A DNA stretch of 64,000 nt from Prochlorococcus_E sp000760215 (GTDB lineage: Bacteria > Cyanobacteriota > Cyanobacteriia > PCC-6307 > Cyanobiaceae). The position numbers and the translations under genes were made by a program. Shown here piece after piece: positions 35,457 to 44,751 of the stretch (its first letter is position 1; each line of letters starts with the position of its first letter). Under the pieces are notes generated by a model. The model saw only the letters and a program-made list of their open reading frames with translations, ran no database searches and was not told the DNA's origin. Location: assembly GCF_047303175.1 (NCBI RefSeq), contig NZ_CP138945.1, one strand, 5' to 3'.

Positions 35457-36596
35457 TTGACTATAGATATTGATCATCTACGAAGAATAGCATTTACTTT
35501 TGTAAATGTTGATTGTAATCTTGATATTAAAGAAATAACTAATGGTTTGATTAACAAGACTTATTTAGTGTCTCAATCAGGGGAATCGGAGTTTAGCTCT
35601 TTTATACTTCAACGGGTTAACCAAAGAATATTTTCAAGACCATTAGATGTTATTTCTAATTATTTAATTATAGAGGAATCTATACTATTAAACACTATTG
35701 AGAAAAAAGCGGAAGTCAAATGTCCTTTGGTTCTACCTAAGTTGCTTTTAAATTATCAAACAAATAATAAATACCTGAAGAAAGATAATTGTTTTTGGAG
35801 AGCATTTGAATATGTCCCATCTTCAATTAGCTTCAATAATGTTAACAACTCTACTCAAGTCTCCCAGTGTTTAGAATCCTTATGGCAATTTCATTGTCTT
35901 ACATCTAGTGTTAAGCTAGAAAACCTAAAAGTAGCTATACCTAATTTCCATGATACGCCCTATTATTTAAATCAATTTAATATTATATTAAAAAATTTCT
36001 TACTAGATAAAAAACTTACTTTTAAAACCAATAGGTCTTTATTAGATGTAATTAATTATGCAAAAGAAAATCACAATGAGGCTAATCTTATACAGAAATA
36101 CTTCCCAAATGCTAAGCTTAAATTTGGTGTTACTCATGGCGACCCAAAATTTAATAATTTTCTTTTTAACACCAACACTTGTAATATAGTCTCATTGATA
36201 GATCTAGATACATGCCAGCCTGGTTATATTATATATGACCTCGCGGATTGCATTAGATCATTATGTAACCCAGCAGGAGAAGAATCTCATTCGATTGGTA
36301 AAGTTGAATTTAATTTAGACTTTTATTATCATGCTATTAATGCATATTTTATTCAAGATTCTCTATCTTCTTCTAGGCAAGATCTTATATGTCTTCCTTA
36401 TGCAATTAGGACTATTACGTTTGAACTTGCAATTCGATTTTTAACTGATTACTTACAAGGAAATCCTTATTTTGATATTACTTATCCAAATCAGAACTTA
36501 AATAGGTCTGAAATTCAGTTTAATTTATTAGAGAGTATCAAGTCTAAATGGGCTAATATCATCATGATTACCAATGATTTAGCCAAGAAGCTATAA
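35457..36596 (+). CDS. APH/NahK-like phosphotransferase
   Basis: 379 aa from a TTG. Pattern of the aminoglycoside phosphotransferase/choline kinase fold: N-terminal ITNGLINKTYLV (glycine-rich loop), FILQRVN (ATP lysine strand), catalytic VTHGDPKFNNFLF (Asp and Asn) and metal-binding SLIDLDTCQPG followed by DLADCIRS. The LDT-PG-YDLADxIR string is that of N-acetylhexosamine 1-kinase-like proteins, so a sugar 1-kinase is a good guess. It follows the GpsA-like gene by 73 bases on the same strand. A small hairpin, AGTATA-CGAA-TATACT, lies at 35403-35418 in the gap. Confidence 0.78.
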   Translation: MTIDIDHLRRIAFTFVNVDCNLDIKEITNGLINKTYLVSQSGESEFSSFILQRVNQRIFSRPLDVISNYLIIEESILLNTIEKKAEVKCPLVLPKLLLNYQTNNKYLKKDNCFWRAFEYVPSSISFNNVNNSTQVSQCLESLWQFHCLTSSVKLENLKVAIPNFHDTPYYLNQFNIILKNFLLDKKLTFKTNRSLLDVINYAKENHNEANLIQKYFPNAKLKFGVTHGDPKFNNFLFNTNTCNIVSLIDLDTCQPGYIIYDLADCIRSLCNPAGEESHSIGKVEFNLDFYYHAINAYFIQDSLSSSRQDLICLPYAIRTITFELAIRFLTDYLQGNPYFDITYPNQNLNRSEIQFNLLESIKSKWANIIMITNDLAKKL

Positions 36597-36696
36597 GCAA
36601 TAAGACTACTTTAAATGTTCTAAAATCACTATTACATAAAATATTAGTTGCTTTCTTGCTTATTATTCTTTATATGTAAAAATCCTGTTTTTCAAA

Positions 36697-37401
36697 GTGG
36701 CAAAGGAATTAACTCATCGTGGAGATGATCTTAAGCAGCTTGGTTGGTCTCAGCAGGATGTTCTGCGATATATCGACCTTTGGGATTACCGTCAACGCTG
36801 GGGTGCTATTAACTTAGAGAGAGAGGACCGCAGGTTCTTAAGAAAAGCGGAGGCTGCTCTTCCTGAAATCAAAACTTATAAAACTAGTGTTAAAAAGCCA
36901 ATAAGACAAAAATCATATTACTGCAGGTTGCTTTTTTTCCTTGATCAAATGAGGAGAGCAGAGGAATCTTTTCAAACTTCTTCTTCCTCTACTGGTTTAT
37001 GGCCAATCGTTTTGGAGGAGGAATTAAGAGCTCTTGATTATTTTCAGCCTGTTTTGGGTTTACCAGACACTCTTAAGGCAAAACTCCTTATCCCTTTTAG
37101 AGAGGAACTCCTCTCTTCTCTCCAAACTAAATTTAAGGTTAATATTCAAAATTTCGAGTTTGACTTCAATGTTTCACTTGATGCCTACAATGCTTCAGAA
37201 AAGAAAAATTGGAAGCCTTTACGAGACGGTGTGGAAAAAGACTTAAATCTATATCCTGTAATATCTTCTGAAGTTATTTCAGAATGTCGATCTTTTATCA
37301 GAAAAGAGTTAGTGCAGATGATTAGAAAGACTTTTCCTTCTTTGGCGGAATTTGACAAACCAGATCCATCTGACGAATGGATTCCAGAATCGAATTCTTG
37401 A
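36697..37401 (+). CDS. Conserved-looking hypothetical protein
   Basis: 234 aa from a GTG. Soluble and helical: GWSQQDVLRYIDLWDYRQRWGAI at the N-terminus, a Lys/Arg middle region, EEELRALDYFQPVLGLPDTL, and an acidic C-terminus ending DPSDEWIPESNS. I do not recognise the fold. It is separated from the kinase by 100 bases and from metY by 33. Confidence 0.72.
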   Translation: MAKELTHRGDDLKQLGWSQQDVLRYIDLWDYRQRWGAINLEREDRRFLRKAEAALPEIKTYKTSVKKPIRQKSYYCRLLFFLDQMRRAEESFQTSSSSTGLWPIVLEEELRALDYFQPVLGLPDTLKAKLLIPFREELLSSLQTKFKVNIQNFEFDFNVSLDAYNASEKKNWKPLRDGVEKDLNLYPVISSEVISECRSFIRKELVQMIRKTFPSLAEFDKPDPSDEWIPESNS

Positions 37402-37434
37402 GCTAAAAGTAAATGTATATAAAATAAAAGTTCA

Positions 37435-38760
37435 TTGACTTCACATCACTTCGAAACTCTTCAGTTACACGCTGGTCAGGAAGCTGATCCAGCAACCAAT
37501 TCAAGAGCAGTTCCTATTTATCAGACAAGCTCATATGTTTTTAATGATGCAGAACATGGAGCTAATTTATTTGGCCTAAAAGAATTTGGAAATATTTATA
37601 CCAGATTGATGAATCCTACAACTGACGTTTTTGAAAAAAGGATTGCAGCTCTTGAAGGAGGTGTGGCAGCACTAGCTACGGCCTCTGGCCAATCAGCTCA
37701 GTTTTTAGCTATAGCTAATTGTATGCAAGCTGGAGATAATTTTGTTTCTACTTCATTCCTCTATGGAGGCACATATAATCAATTTAAAGTGCAATTTCCT
37801 CGTTTAGGAATTAATGTTAAATTTGCAAGTGGTGATGAGATTGATAGCTTTGCTTCTCAAATAGATTCAAAAACCAAAGCCATTTATGTTGAATCTATGG
37901 GTAATCCTAGATTTAATATCCCGGATTTTGTTGCTCTTTCTGATTTAGCTAAGTCCAAAAACATACCTTTAATTGTTGATAATACCCTTGGTGGTGCAGG
38001 TGCCTTGATTAGACCATTTGATCATGGTGCAGATGTAATAGTTGAAAGCGCTACTAAGTGGATAGGGGGGCATGGAACAAGCCTAGGAGGCGTCATTGTT
38101 GATGGTGGGACATTTGATTGGGGCAATGGGAAATTCCCATTGATGTCTCAGCCAAGTGCTGCTTACCATGGTTTAATCCATTGGGAAGCATTTGGCTTTG
38201 GTAGTGATATTTGTAAAATGCTAGGGGTACCAGAAGAAAGAAATATAGCTTTTGCTTTAAGAGCCAGGCTCGAATGTTTAAGGGATTGGGGCCCTGCTTT
38301 AAGTCCTTTTAACTCTTTCTTATTGCTTCAAGGCTTAGAAACTCTGAGCTTACGAATAGAAAGACATTCTTCTAATGCAATGAATTTAGCTAAATGGCTA
38401 AATGACCACCCCAAGGTTTCAAGCGTTAATTTCCCTGGCTTGCCCTCTGATCCTTATCACCAAAGAGCAAAGCAATATCTTACTGGCAGAGGTATGGGAT
38501 GCATGTTGATGTTCTCTTTAAAAGGAGGATATGATGATGCGGTTTTATTCATAAATTCATTAGAACTTGCAAGTCACCTTGCAAATGTTGGTGACGCAAA
38601 GACATTAGTAATTCATCCAGCATCTACAACTCATCAGCAACTTTCTCCAGAAGAACAAGAGTCTGCAGGGGTGACTCCTACAATGGTGAGGGTATCAGTC
38701 GGGTTAGAGCATATTGATGATATTAAGGAAGACTTTTCTAAAGCTCTAGATAAAATTTGA
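37435..38760 (+). CDS. metY: O-acetylhomoserine sulfhydrylase
   Basis: PLP enzyme making homocysteine from O-acetylhomoserine and sulfide. 441 aa from a TTG at 37435. Motifs: LQLHAGQEADPATNSRAVPI, YTRLMNPTTDVFEKRIAALEGG, ATASGQSAQFLAI, and the PLP lysine in ESATKWIGGHGTS. The SVGLEHIDDI C-terminus is that of the Cys/Met metabolism family. metA follows after 19 bases, giving a two-gene methionine unit. Confidence 0.93.
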   Translation: MTSHHFETLQLHAGQEADPATNSRAVPIYQTSSYVFNDAEHGANLFGLKEFGNIYTRLMNPTTDVFEKRIAALEGGVAALATASGQSAQFLAIANCMQAGDNFVSTSFLYGGTYNQFKVQFPRLGINVKFASGDEIDSFASQIDSKTKAIYVESMGNPRFNIPDFVALSDLAKSKNIPLIVDNTLGGAGALIRPFDHGADVIVESATKWIGGHGTSLGGVIVDGGTFDWGNGKFPLMSQPSAAYHGLIHWEAFGFGSDICKMLGVPEERNIAFALRARLECLRDWGPALSPFNSFLLLQGLETLSLRIERHSSNAMNLAKWLNDHPKVSSVNFPGLPSDPYHQRAKQYLTGRGMGCMLMFSLKGGYDDAVLFINSLELASHLANVGDAKTLVIHPASTTHQQLSPEEQESAGVTPTMVRVSVGLEHIDDIKEDFSKALDKI

Positions 38761-38779
38761 TGATCATAGGAGATTTTTA

Positions 38780-39673
38780 ATGGCTCTGATTTTGCCGCGT
38801 GGTTATCACAAAATCTCTGCTGTTGAGCGTAATCACATTTCTTGGATTGAGCCAGAGCTAGCGAAGAGACAAGATATAAGACCACTAAGGATTGGAATAC
38901 TTAATATCATGCCTTTAGGAAAGCAATATGAATTTAATCTTCTTCACCCATTAGGCTTATCACCCTTACAAATTGAACCAATTTGGATTCGTTTAACTAC
39001 ACATAGTTATAAAACATGGGACTTACATCATTTATCAGAACATTATGTTGGATGGGATGAGGCAATGTCACCTTCGCCTTTAGATGGACTAATAATTACT
39101 GGTGCTCCAGTTGAACACCTCCCTTTTGAAGATGTTAAATATTGGCCGGAATTAGTTGAACTAATTAAAGAGGCTCGAATGAGATGTGCAAGTACATTAG
39201 GTCTATGTTGGGCAGGCTTTGCACTGGCCTATCTTGCTGGTGTTGATAAGAAAGTCTTTGACAGGAAGCTTTTTGGGGTGTATCCCATGAAGAGCCTTAT
39301 ACCTGCTCACCCAATAATGGGTACTCAAGACGATACTTTCTTTTGTCCACAAAGTAGACATGCAGGCTTGCCAGATGATGAAATGGAAAAAGCCCAAGAG
39401 AAAGGCTTATTGAGGTTGCTTTCCTATGGTGAAAAAGTTGGATATACAATTTTTGAAACCACTGATCAACGTCAGCTTATGCATTTAGGTCATCCTGAAT
39501 ATAATGTTGGGAGGTTAATTTCTGAGATGGAAAGAGATAAATTGAGAGGTGATGTTCCTCCTCCAGATAACTTCAATGCAAATAAACCCCAAACTCCATG
39601 GCGCTCACATCGTAATTTAATGTTTCAACAATGGCTTTGGTTCTGTTATCAAAGAGTAAGTCTAAATAATTAG
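38780..39673 (+). CDS. metA: Homoserine O-acetyltransferase of the MetA family
   Basis: 297 aa. Catalytic Cys143 in TLGLCWAGFALAYL, with a His/Glu pair in HLGHPEYN. The acyl-CoA selectivity position, Gly in E. coli MetA (TGAPLG), is Glu112 here (TGAPVE). In this family Glu at that place goes with acetyl-CoA, not succinyl-CoA. That matches the neighbouring O-acetylhomoserine sulfhydrylase. A Shine-Dalgarno-like AGGAG precedes the ATG. Confidence 0.93.
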   Translation: MALILPRGYHKISAVERNHISWIEPELAKRQDIRPLRIGILNIMPLGKQYEFNLLHPLGLSPLQIEPIWIRLTTHSYKTWDLHHLSEHYVGWDEAMSPSPLDGLIITGAPVEHLPFEDVKYWPELVELIKEARMRCASTLGLCWAGFALAYLAGVDKKVFDRKLFGVYPMKSLIPAHPIMGTQDDTFFCPQSRHAGLPDDEMEKAQEKGLLRLLSYGEKVGYTIFETTDQRQLMHLGHPEYNVGRLISEMERDKLRGDVPPPDNFNANKPQTPWRSHRNLMFQQWLWFCYQRVSLNN

Positions 39674-39705
39674 ACTGATTTACATCAATAATCTCGATTT
39701 TAAAC

Positions 39706-40275
39706 TTGTCTAATATACCTTTAATATTAATCCATAGTTGGATTAGTACTAAAAACTCAAAAAAGCTAATTAATCAGTTATTAGATGAAATCCAATGGGA
39801 GCAAACTAAATTAAGAGTTTTTGGCAAGGAATATTTATCACCTCGTTTAACTTCCTTTTTAGGAACTAAAGGAATTACTTATAGTTATAGTGGAACAAAG
39901 CATATTGGTAAAGGATTTCCAGATTGGTTTACCCCATTGTTAAAGGATGTCCAAAATTATTGCAAGACAGAGTTTAATGGATGTTTACTTAATTTATATC
40001 GTGATGGTCAAGATTATATGGGCTGGCATGCTGATAATGAATATGAACTAGACAAATCAAAACCTATTGCATCTTTATCATTAGGAGCAAAAAGAGATTT
40101 TTTTTTGAAACATAAACATAGTCTAGAAAAACATTGTATAGAAATTAAAAATGGCGATCTTCTAATAATGAAAGTACCTTGCCAAGAAGAATGGATTCAC
40201 TCAATTCCTAAAAGGATGAGAGTAAATCAGATAAGGATAAATTTAACGTTTAGAAAATATAGATTTACTAATTAA
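39706..40275 (+). CDS. AlkB-family 2-oxoglutarate/Fe(II) dioxygenase
   Basis: 189 aa from a TTG. Iron ligands His108 and Asp110 in MGWHADNE, His165 in EWIHSIPK, and 2-oxoglutarate arginine 177 in IRINLTFRKY. YGKxxxPR-like FGKEYLSPRLTSFLG precedes them, the nucleotide-recognition lid of the AlkB/ALKBH2-3 group. Likely repairs alkylated DNA or RNA bases. No SOS box or ada gene is adjacent. Confidence 0.9.
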   Translation: MSNIPLILIHSWISTKNSKKLINQLLDEIQWEQTKLRVFGKEYLSPRLTSFLGTKGITYSYSGTKHIGKGFPDWFTPLLKDVQNYCKTEFNGCLLNLYRDGQDYMGWHADNEYELDKSKPIASLSLGAKRDFFLKHKHSLEKHCIEIKNGDLLIMKVPCQEEWIHSIPKRMRVNQIRINLTFRKYRFTN

Positions 40276-40314
40276 GTAATTAATTAGGTTTGATATTACA
40301 TTGAAAAGTAAACC

Positions 40315-40581
40315 CTACTCTGATTCTGGCTCGGCTGCTAATTGGGCAGCGGCTGCTGCTGCTGCTGCTTTTTTCTTAGCGTCTGCTTCTGCTTGTATAG
40401 CGGCATCAGCAGCAGCTTTTTCAGCAGCTTTTTGCTCTTTCTCAAGTTGTATAGCTGCCGCTTTTGTTTTATTTAGCTTAAGAGTTTTACTATCTGCAAA
40501 TTTTAAGGCTGTAATAAGAATAGGAACATGAGCAATTCCACCAGCTAAAACCAATGCTTGACTGTAAGCCATTTGCTTCAT
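40315..40581 (-). CDS. Ala/Lys-rich protein with N-terminal helix
   Basis: 88 aa: a hydrophobic segment (SQALVLAGGIAHVPILITAL) followed by a charged coiled-coil-like tail rich in Ala, Lys, Glu and Gln, ending AAEPESE. The Ala run comes from a GCT/GCA-type trinucleotide tract at about 40350-40375. The opposite frame (40301-40531) is a Ser/Ala/Cys-rich low-complexity translation and looks like a shadow. Function unknown; it could anchor a helix to the membrane. Confidence 0.65.
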   Translation of the reverse strand: MKQMAYSQALVLAGGIAHVPILITALKFADSKTLKLNKTKAAAIQLEKEQKAAEKAAADAAIQAEADAKKKAAAAAAAAQLAAEPESE

Positions 40582-40719
40582 ACATATAGCTAGTTAAAAG
40601 TATTACATTGATAAGTGCTGGATTTCGTGACCTAGTTGTAAATTGTTTTATTAATTTGTATCAAATGCAATAAAGGTCATATTTGCTTTATGTTTTAGGC
40701 TTTTATCTATGATCAATTA

Positions 40720-42297
40720 TTATCCATGAGAAGGCTCCTGACCTCCTAATCTATCAAATAAATCAAGACTTTCTTTATTGAGTCCAATTACATCAACGTT
40801 TGATCCTCCAATACTAAGCTTTCTTATGATTTGATCTAAGGCTGCTACACCACTTTGATCCCAGATATGTGCTTTGCTCATATCTATAGTTATTTTTTGA
40901 GGATGGTTATGTGTGTCAAATCCTTGTAGGAAATATATTTTACTTACAAAAAACAACTGCCCAGTAACTTCATATACTATTTCATTTTCATTAATTATTT
41001 TAGAGGAAACTTTAATTACTTTGGCTACTTTCCTGCTAAATAGTATTCCTGCTAATGCAACTCCTGCTATCACTCCTAAAGCAAGATTATGAGGTGTAGT
41101 TAGCATTGTCACGGAAAAAGTCATCAGCATCACAGCAGAGTCACTTCTAGGTATTTTGGAAATATTTTTTAAACCTTTAGTGTCAGCAGTGCTTACTGCA
41201 ATAGTTATCATTACTGCAACTAATGCAGCCATTGGGATTTGTTCAAGCCAAGGTTTGCATAATAAAATCATCGCCAGTAGACTTATTCCAGAAGAGAATG
41301 TTGATAGTCTAGATTTGCCTCCATTTTCTGTATTCATTACAGACTGACCTACTAGTGCACAACCTGCCATTCCTCCAAATAATGAAGAGATTATATTTGC
41401 AATCCCTTGCCCTCTAGCTTCTCTATTTTTATTTGAATTTGTATCCGTTATATCATCAAGAATATCCTGAGTTAGAAAAGTTTCCATCAACCCTACTAGT
41501 GATATTGCAAGGGCAGTTGGAAGGACAATCCCAAATGTTTCCAAGCTAAATGGTATTTTCCCATCTGTAATTGAACCAAATGGAATCTGAAAAGTTGGCA
41601 AACCTGTTGGCAATTGACCAAGGTCTTTAACAGTCGGTATATCTATATTAAAAGCTATAGTTATCATTGTTAGAATTAATATTGCAACCAATTGAGAGGG
41701 GATTAATCTGGTTATTCTTGGTAGGCCATATATAATAATTAATCCTATAATTACTAATATCCAAACTATCGGTATTTGCATCCCAACAGGAAGAATTTGA
41801 TGGCCCTCTCCTTTTGTAATTGTCTCTCCATAATGAAAATTCAAACCTAACTGTGGAAGTTGCGCCTGAAAAATCAATAAAGCAAGCGCATTAACGAATC
41901 CACTGAGAACTCCAGTTGGGACAAAACGCATTTGGTACGCGAGTCGCAAATATCCCCAGAGAATTTGGAATACACCTGTTAATAGTCCTGCTGCAATTAG
42001 ATAATAAAGGCCTAGACCATCACCTTTTGCATTCCCTATGGCTACAACGCCTGTCATTAGAAGTGCAGTTGAACCAGTAGCTGAGGTGATCATCCCTAAT
42101 CGCCCTCCTACTAAGGCAATTGTTATGGATAGACAAAAAGCGCCGTAAAGACCAACTTGAGGATCTACTCCTGCTATTCCAGAAAAGGCAATTGCTTCTG
42201 GAATCATTGCAAATGCAACAACAAGACCCGATAGAATATCTCTCCTAGGGCTGGTAAACCATTCTTTATAAATAGTTGAATTTGTTTGACTTAACAT
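40720..42297 (-). CDS. SulP-family anion transporter with STAS domain
   Basis: 525 aa from the ATG at 42297 (MLSQTNSTIYKEWF), the natural-looking start; a TTG at 42330 would overlap the upstream gene by four bases. The core begins RRDILSGLVVAFAMIPEAIAFS with the usual GPxxGLYGAF-like AGVDPQVGLYGAFC. About 11 helices are followed by a C-terminal STAS domain (ITIDMSKAHIWDQSGVAALDQI). The family includes sulfate permeases and the BicA bicarbonate carrier; bicarbonate uptake is an attractive guess in a cyanobacterium but not shown. Confidence 0.92.
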   Translation of the reverse strand: MLSQTNSTIYKEWFTSPRRDILSGLVVAFAMIPEAIAFSGIAGVDPQVGLYGAFCLSITIALVGGRLGMITSATGSTALLMTGVVAIGNAKGDGLGLYYLIAAGLLTGVFQILWGYLRLAYQMRFVPTGVLSGFVNALALLIFQAQLPQLGLNFHYGETITKGEGHQILPVGMQIPIVWILVIIGLIIIYGLPRITRLIPSQLVAILILTMITIAFNIDIPTVKDLGQLPTGLPTFQIPFGSITDGKIPFSLETFGIVLPTALAISLVGLMETFLTQDILDDITDTNSNKNREARGQGIANIISSLFGGMAGCALVGQSVMNTENGGKSRLSTFSSGISLLAMILLCKPWLEQIPMAALVAVMITIAVSTADTKGLKNISKIPRSDSAVMLMTFSVTMLTTPHNLALGVIAGVALAGILFSRKVAKVIKVSSKIINENEIVYEVTGQLFFVSKIYFLQGFDTHNHPQKITIDMSKAHIWDQSGVAALDQIIRKLSIGGSNVDVIGLNKESLDLFDRLGGQEPSHG

Positions 42298-42326
42298 CAA
42301 TAGAATATTTCTTTTGAGACCGTATC

Positions 42327-43604
42327 TCAAAGTGGTGGCAAATTACCCTTTGGATCATATTTTGATTTTAATTGCTGTAGTTCAGGCAACCAATTTTTAA
42401 AGGCAAGATTGATTTCTTTCTTGTGCCAACTTAAATGAGGGTGTATTTGAGCTAAATGAACTCCAGGGAAAAAATCTTCAAGTTTTTCCCAACTCTCTTC
42501 AATCCATTGAAGACTCTTTTCTCTTCCAATAGGATCCTCGGCATCCCATGCCCCAGTTATCCAAGGTTTCCACATTGAATCTCTATAGATAAATGATGAG
42601 ATATTATCTTGGTTTGCAAAAGTTTTTCCTCCTAACTGTTGAGCAGCAATATATGAACTTTTGTTTGGCCTATTATCCATCAACTTCTTAATAACTTCAA
42701 TTACATCTTTTGCTTTATTCTTTAATGATGGCCCAAGTAATCCTAAAACCTCAGAATATTCCTTTGGACTATCCGATGTTTTTTCTATAGGTAGTTTAAA
42801 ATTCTTTAATTCATTCATATTTGATACTGTATATCTAGAGAAATCATTTGACTTGGGCAATTTAATTAATAGTTCTTCGAACTCATCTGAACCATTGATT
42901 AGATCAACTTCATAAACCCCATAAGCTTTTATTCTATCACCCCAAACCCAGTGTAAGCTTATACTTCTTGGCCACTTTTCTGCTAGTTCAATTGTTTTTA
43001 ATAATTGCATAGGTGTCAATGATGTTTCCCATAAGACTAGAGGCTTTAATTGATATGTTTTTAGTTTTAAACTTGTTACGATTGCAATAAATGGGGCTGC
43101 ACCTAAAAGGGCTTTCCATTCTTTAATGTTATTATTAATAGATGAATTTGGTTTAGATAAATGAAATTCATTGCCATTACCCCAAAAGCCACTTATTTCT
43201 AAAATCTGATCAATCGCTAAACCATATCGTCTGCTTAAAGGGCTAATCCCACCTGTTAAAATATATCCAACACCGGTCATGCTAGATACTCCTATAGGGA
43301 AAGATCGACCAAATGTTGTTACTTCCTCAATGAGCTTTTTCATGCTCACACCAGCTTGAATTAGCAGTTCTTTCTTTTGATGATCAAAGTTAATTCCTTG
43401 AAAATTCTCTTTTAGGTCTAAAGTCCAATGCCCTTCTGCGGCACAACTGCTTGAAGTTCCTCCACTGCAAACCATTAGAGGCTTTGGTTTTAGCTGACCT
43501 GTTTGAATAAGCTTTAATAAATCAGGTTCAATATCTTGATAGATTCCAGCAATTTGAAGGTCTTGAGCTTGTGGATTAGGAAATATCTTTTTAATATTAG
43601 GCAT
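42327..43604 (-). CDS. FAD-binding PCMH-type oxidoreductase
   Basis: 425 aa. The FAD-domain segment KPKPLMVCSGGTSSSCAAEG, then ELLIQAGVSMKKLIEEV, FPIGVSSMTGVGYILTGGISPLSRRYG and a C-terminal BBE-like region (HLAQIHPHLSWHKKEI) mark the FAD-linked oxidase family. The usual covalent FAD histidine (GGH) is replaced: the FPIG-x-TGVGYILTGGI context has no His/Cys bicovalent pair, so attachment may be non-covalent. It is translationally adjacent to the SulP gene. Confidence 0.8.
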   Translation of the reverse strand: MPNIKKIFPNPQAQDLQIAGIYQDIEPDLLKLIQTGQLKPKPLMVCSGGTSSSCAAEGHWTLDLKENFQGINFDHQKKELLIQAGVSMKKLIEEVTTFGRSFPIGVSSMTGVGYILTGGISPLSRRYGLAIDQILEISGFWGNGNEFHLSKPNSSINNNIKEWKALLGAAPFIAIVTSLKLKTYQLKPLVLWETSLTPMQLLKTIELAEKWPRSISLHWVWGDRIKAYGVYEVDLINGSDEFEELLIKLPKSNDFSRYTVSNMNELKNFKLPIEKTSDSPKEYSEVLGLLGPSLKNKAKDVIEVIKKLMDNRPNKSSYIAAQQLGGKTFANQDNISSFIYRDSMWKPWITGAWDAEDPIGREKSLQWIEESWEKLEDFFPGVHLAQIHPHLSWHKKEINLAFKNWLPELQQLKSKYDPKGNLPPL

Positions 43605-43695
43605 GAATAAAATTGTTGTTATATGAGATTAATTAGCTTTCTTTTTAGATTTTTGGTCGTTCTCACGATATTGTTTTTAAAAAGGAAATAAGATT

Positions 43696-44751
43696 TTGAT
43701 TACTGGGCTTTTAGATAAAATCGATGCCAATGTAGGAATACTCATTATTGGCCATGGGAGTAGAAATGTCTATGCATGCAATGAATTTGCGGAATTGGCT
43801 CAGTCTATAAAGTCTTTATTGCCTTCAATTCCGGTTGAATATGGATATTTAGAATTTTCTCGTCCAATTATTTCTGATGCCTTAGAAACGCTTAGACGAC
43901 AATCAGTTAGGAAGGTCATTGCTATACCTGCAATGTTGTTTGCTGCTGGACATGCTAAAAACGACATACCTTCAGTTTTGAACGCTTATGCCGCAAAGAC
44001 TGGAATAGAAATTCTATATGGAAGAGAGCTTGGTATTGATAATTCTATGATTAGTGCTGCTGGGCAAAGAATTAATCAGGCGATTAGTCCTATTGATGAT
44101 TTCAATTTAAATGAGAGTCTTTTAGTTGTTGTTGGTAGAGGCTCATCAGATCCAGATGCAAACTCTAATGTTTCTAAGATCACAAGAATGCTTGTTGAAT
44201 CTCTAGGATTCGCTTGGGGTGAAACCGTTTACTCAGGGGTTACGTTCCCTCTTGTGGAACCTGGGTTGCGTCATCTTGTGAAACTAGGTTTTAGAAGGAT
44301 AGTTGTATTCCCCTATTTTCTCTTCTCAGGTGTTCTTGTAAGTAGAATCAGGAGATTTGTTGATTTGGTTGCTAAGGATTTTCCTGAGGTTGAATTTGTT
44401 CATGCAGGATATTTGGGAAATCATAAAAAAGTCAGAGAAACCTTTTTGGAAAGAATCAGTGAGGCTATTTCAGGTGATAGTGCAATGAACTGCTCTCTTT
44501 GCAAATACAGATCGAATTTGTTGGGCTTTGAAAATGATGTAGGGCTGCCTCAGTCAAGCCATCACCACCATGTAGAGGGTTTGCTTAATGGCTGTGATTT
44601 ATGTGAGGGGGAATGTAGTGGGAAGTGTGAGTCTTTAGGTTTGAGCTTGTCTGATCAAAAGGATCATGTTCACTCTCATAGCAACTACCCTCATGCCAAT
44701 CACCCCTTTGGCCCTGTCACGCTTCGCACGTTAAATCAAGACCAAATCTAA
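43696..44751 (+). CDS. cbiX: Sirohydrochlorin chelatase, CbiX long form
   Basis: 351 aa from a TTG. Inserts cobalt (or iron/nickel) into sirohydrochlorin. Two CbiX repeats: metal-ligand His20 in LIIGHGSRN with His86 in FAAGHAKNDIP, and a second VVVGRGSSDPDAN copy. The C-terminus (residues about 290-340) is a metal-binding tail with SSHHHHVEG, CDLCEGECSGKC and HVHSHSNYPHANH, as in cyanobacterial long CbiX. Fits local B12 demand from class II ribonucleotide reductase. Confidence 0.92.
   Translation: MITGLLDKIDANVGILIIGHGSRNVYACNEFAELAQSIKSLLPSIPVEYGYLEFSRPIISDALETLRRQSVRKVIAIPAMLFAAGHAKNDIPSVLNAYAAKTGIEILYGRELGIDNSMISAAGQRINQAISPIDDFNLNESLLVVVGRGSSDPDANSNVSKITRMLVESLGFAWGETVYSGVTFPLVEPGLRHLVKLGFRRIVVFPYFLFSGVLVSRIRRFVDLVAKDFPEVEFVHAGYLGNHKKVRETFLERISEAISGDSAMNCSLCKYRSNLLGFENDVGLPQSSHHHHVEGLLNGCDLCEGECSGKCESLGLSLSDQKDHVHSHSNYPHANHPFGPVTLRTLNQDQI

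Noticed and set aside
40301..40531. Plus-strand Ser/Ala/Cys-rich frame opposite the Ala/Lys-rich protein
   Set aside because: Low-complexity antisense translation of the trinucleotide tract; the minus-strand frame has a sensible helix plus coil layout.
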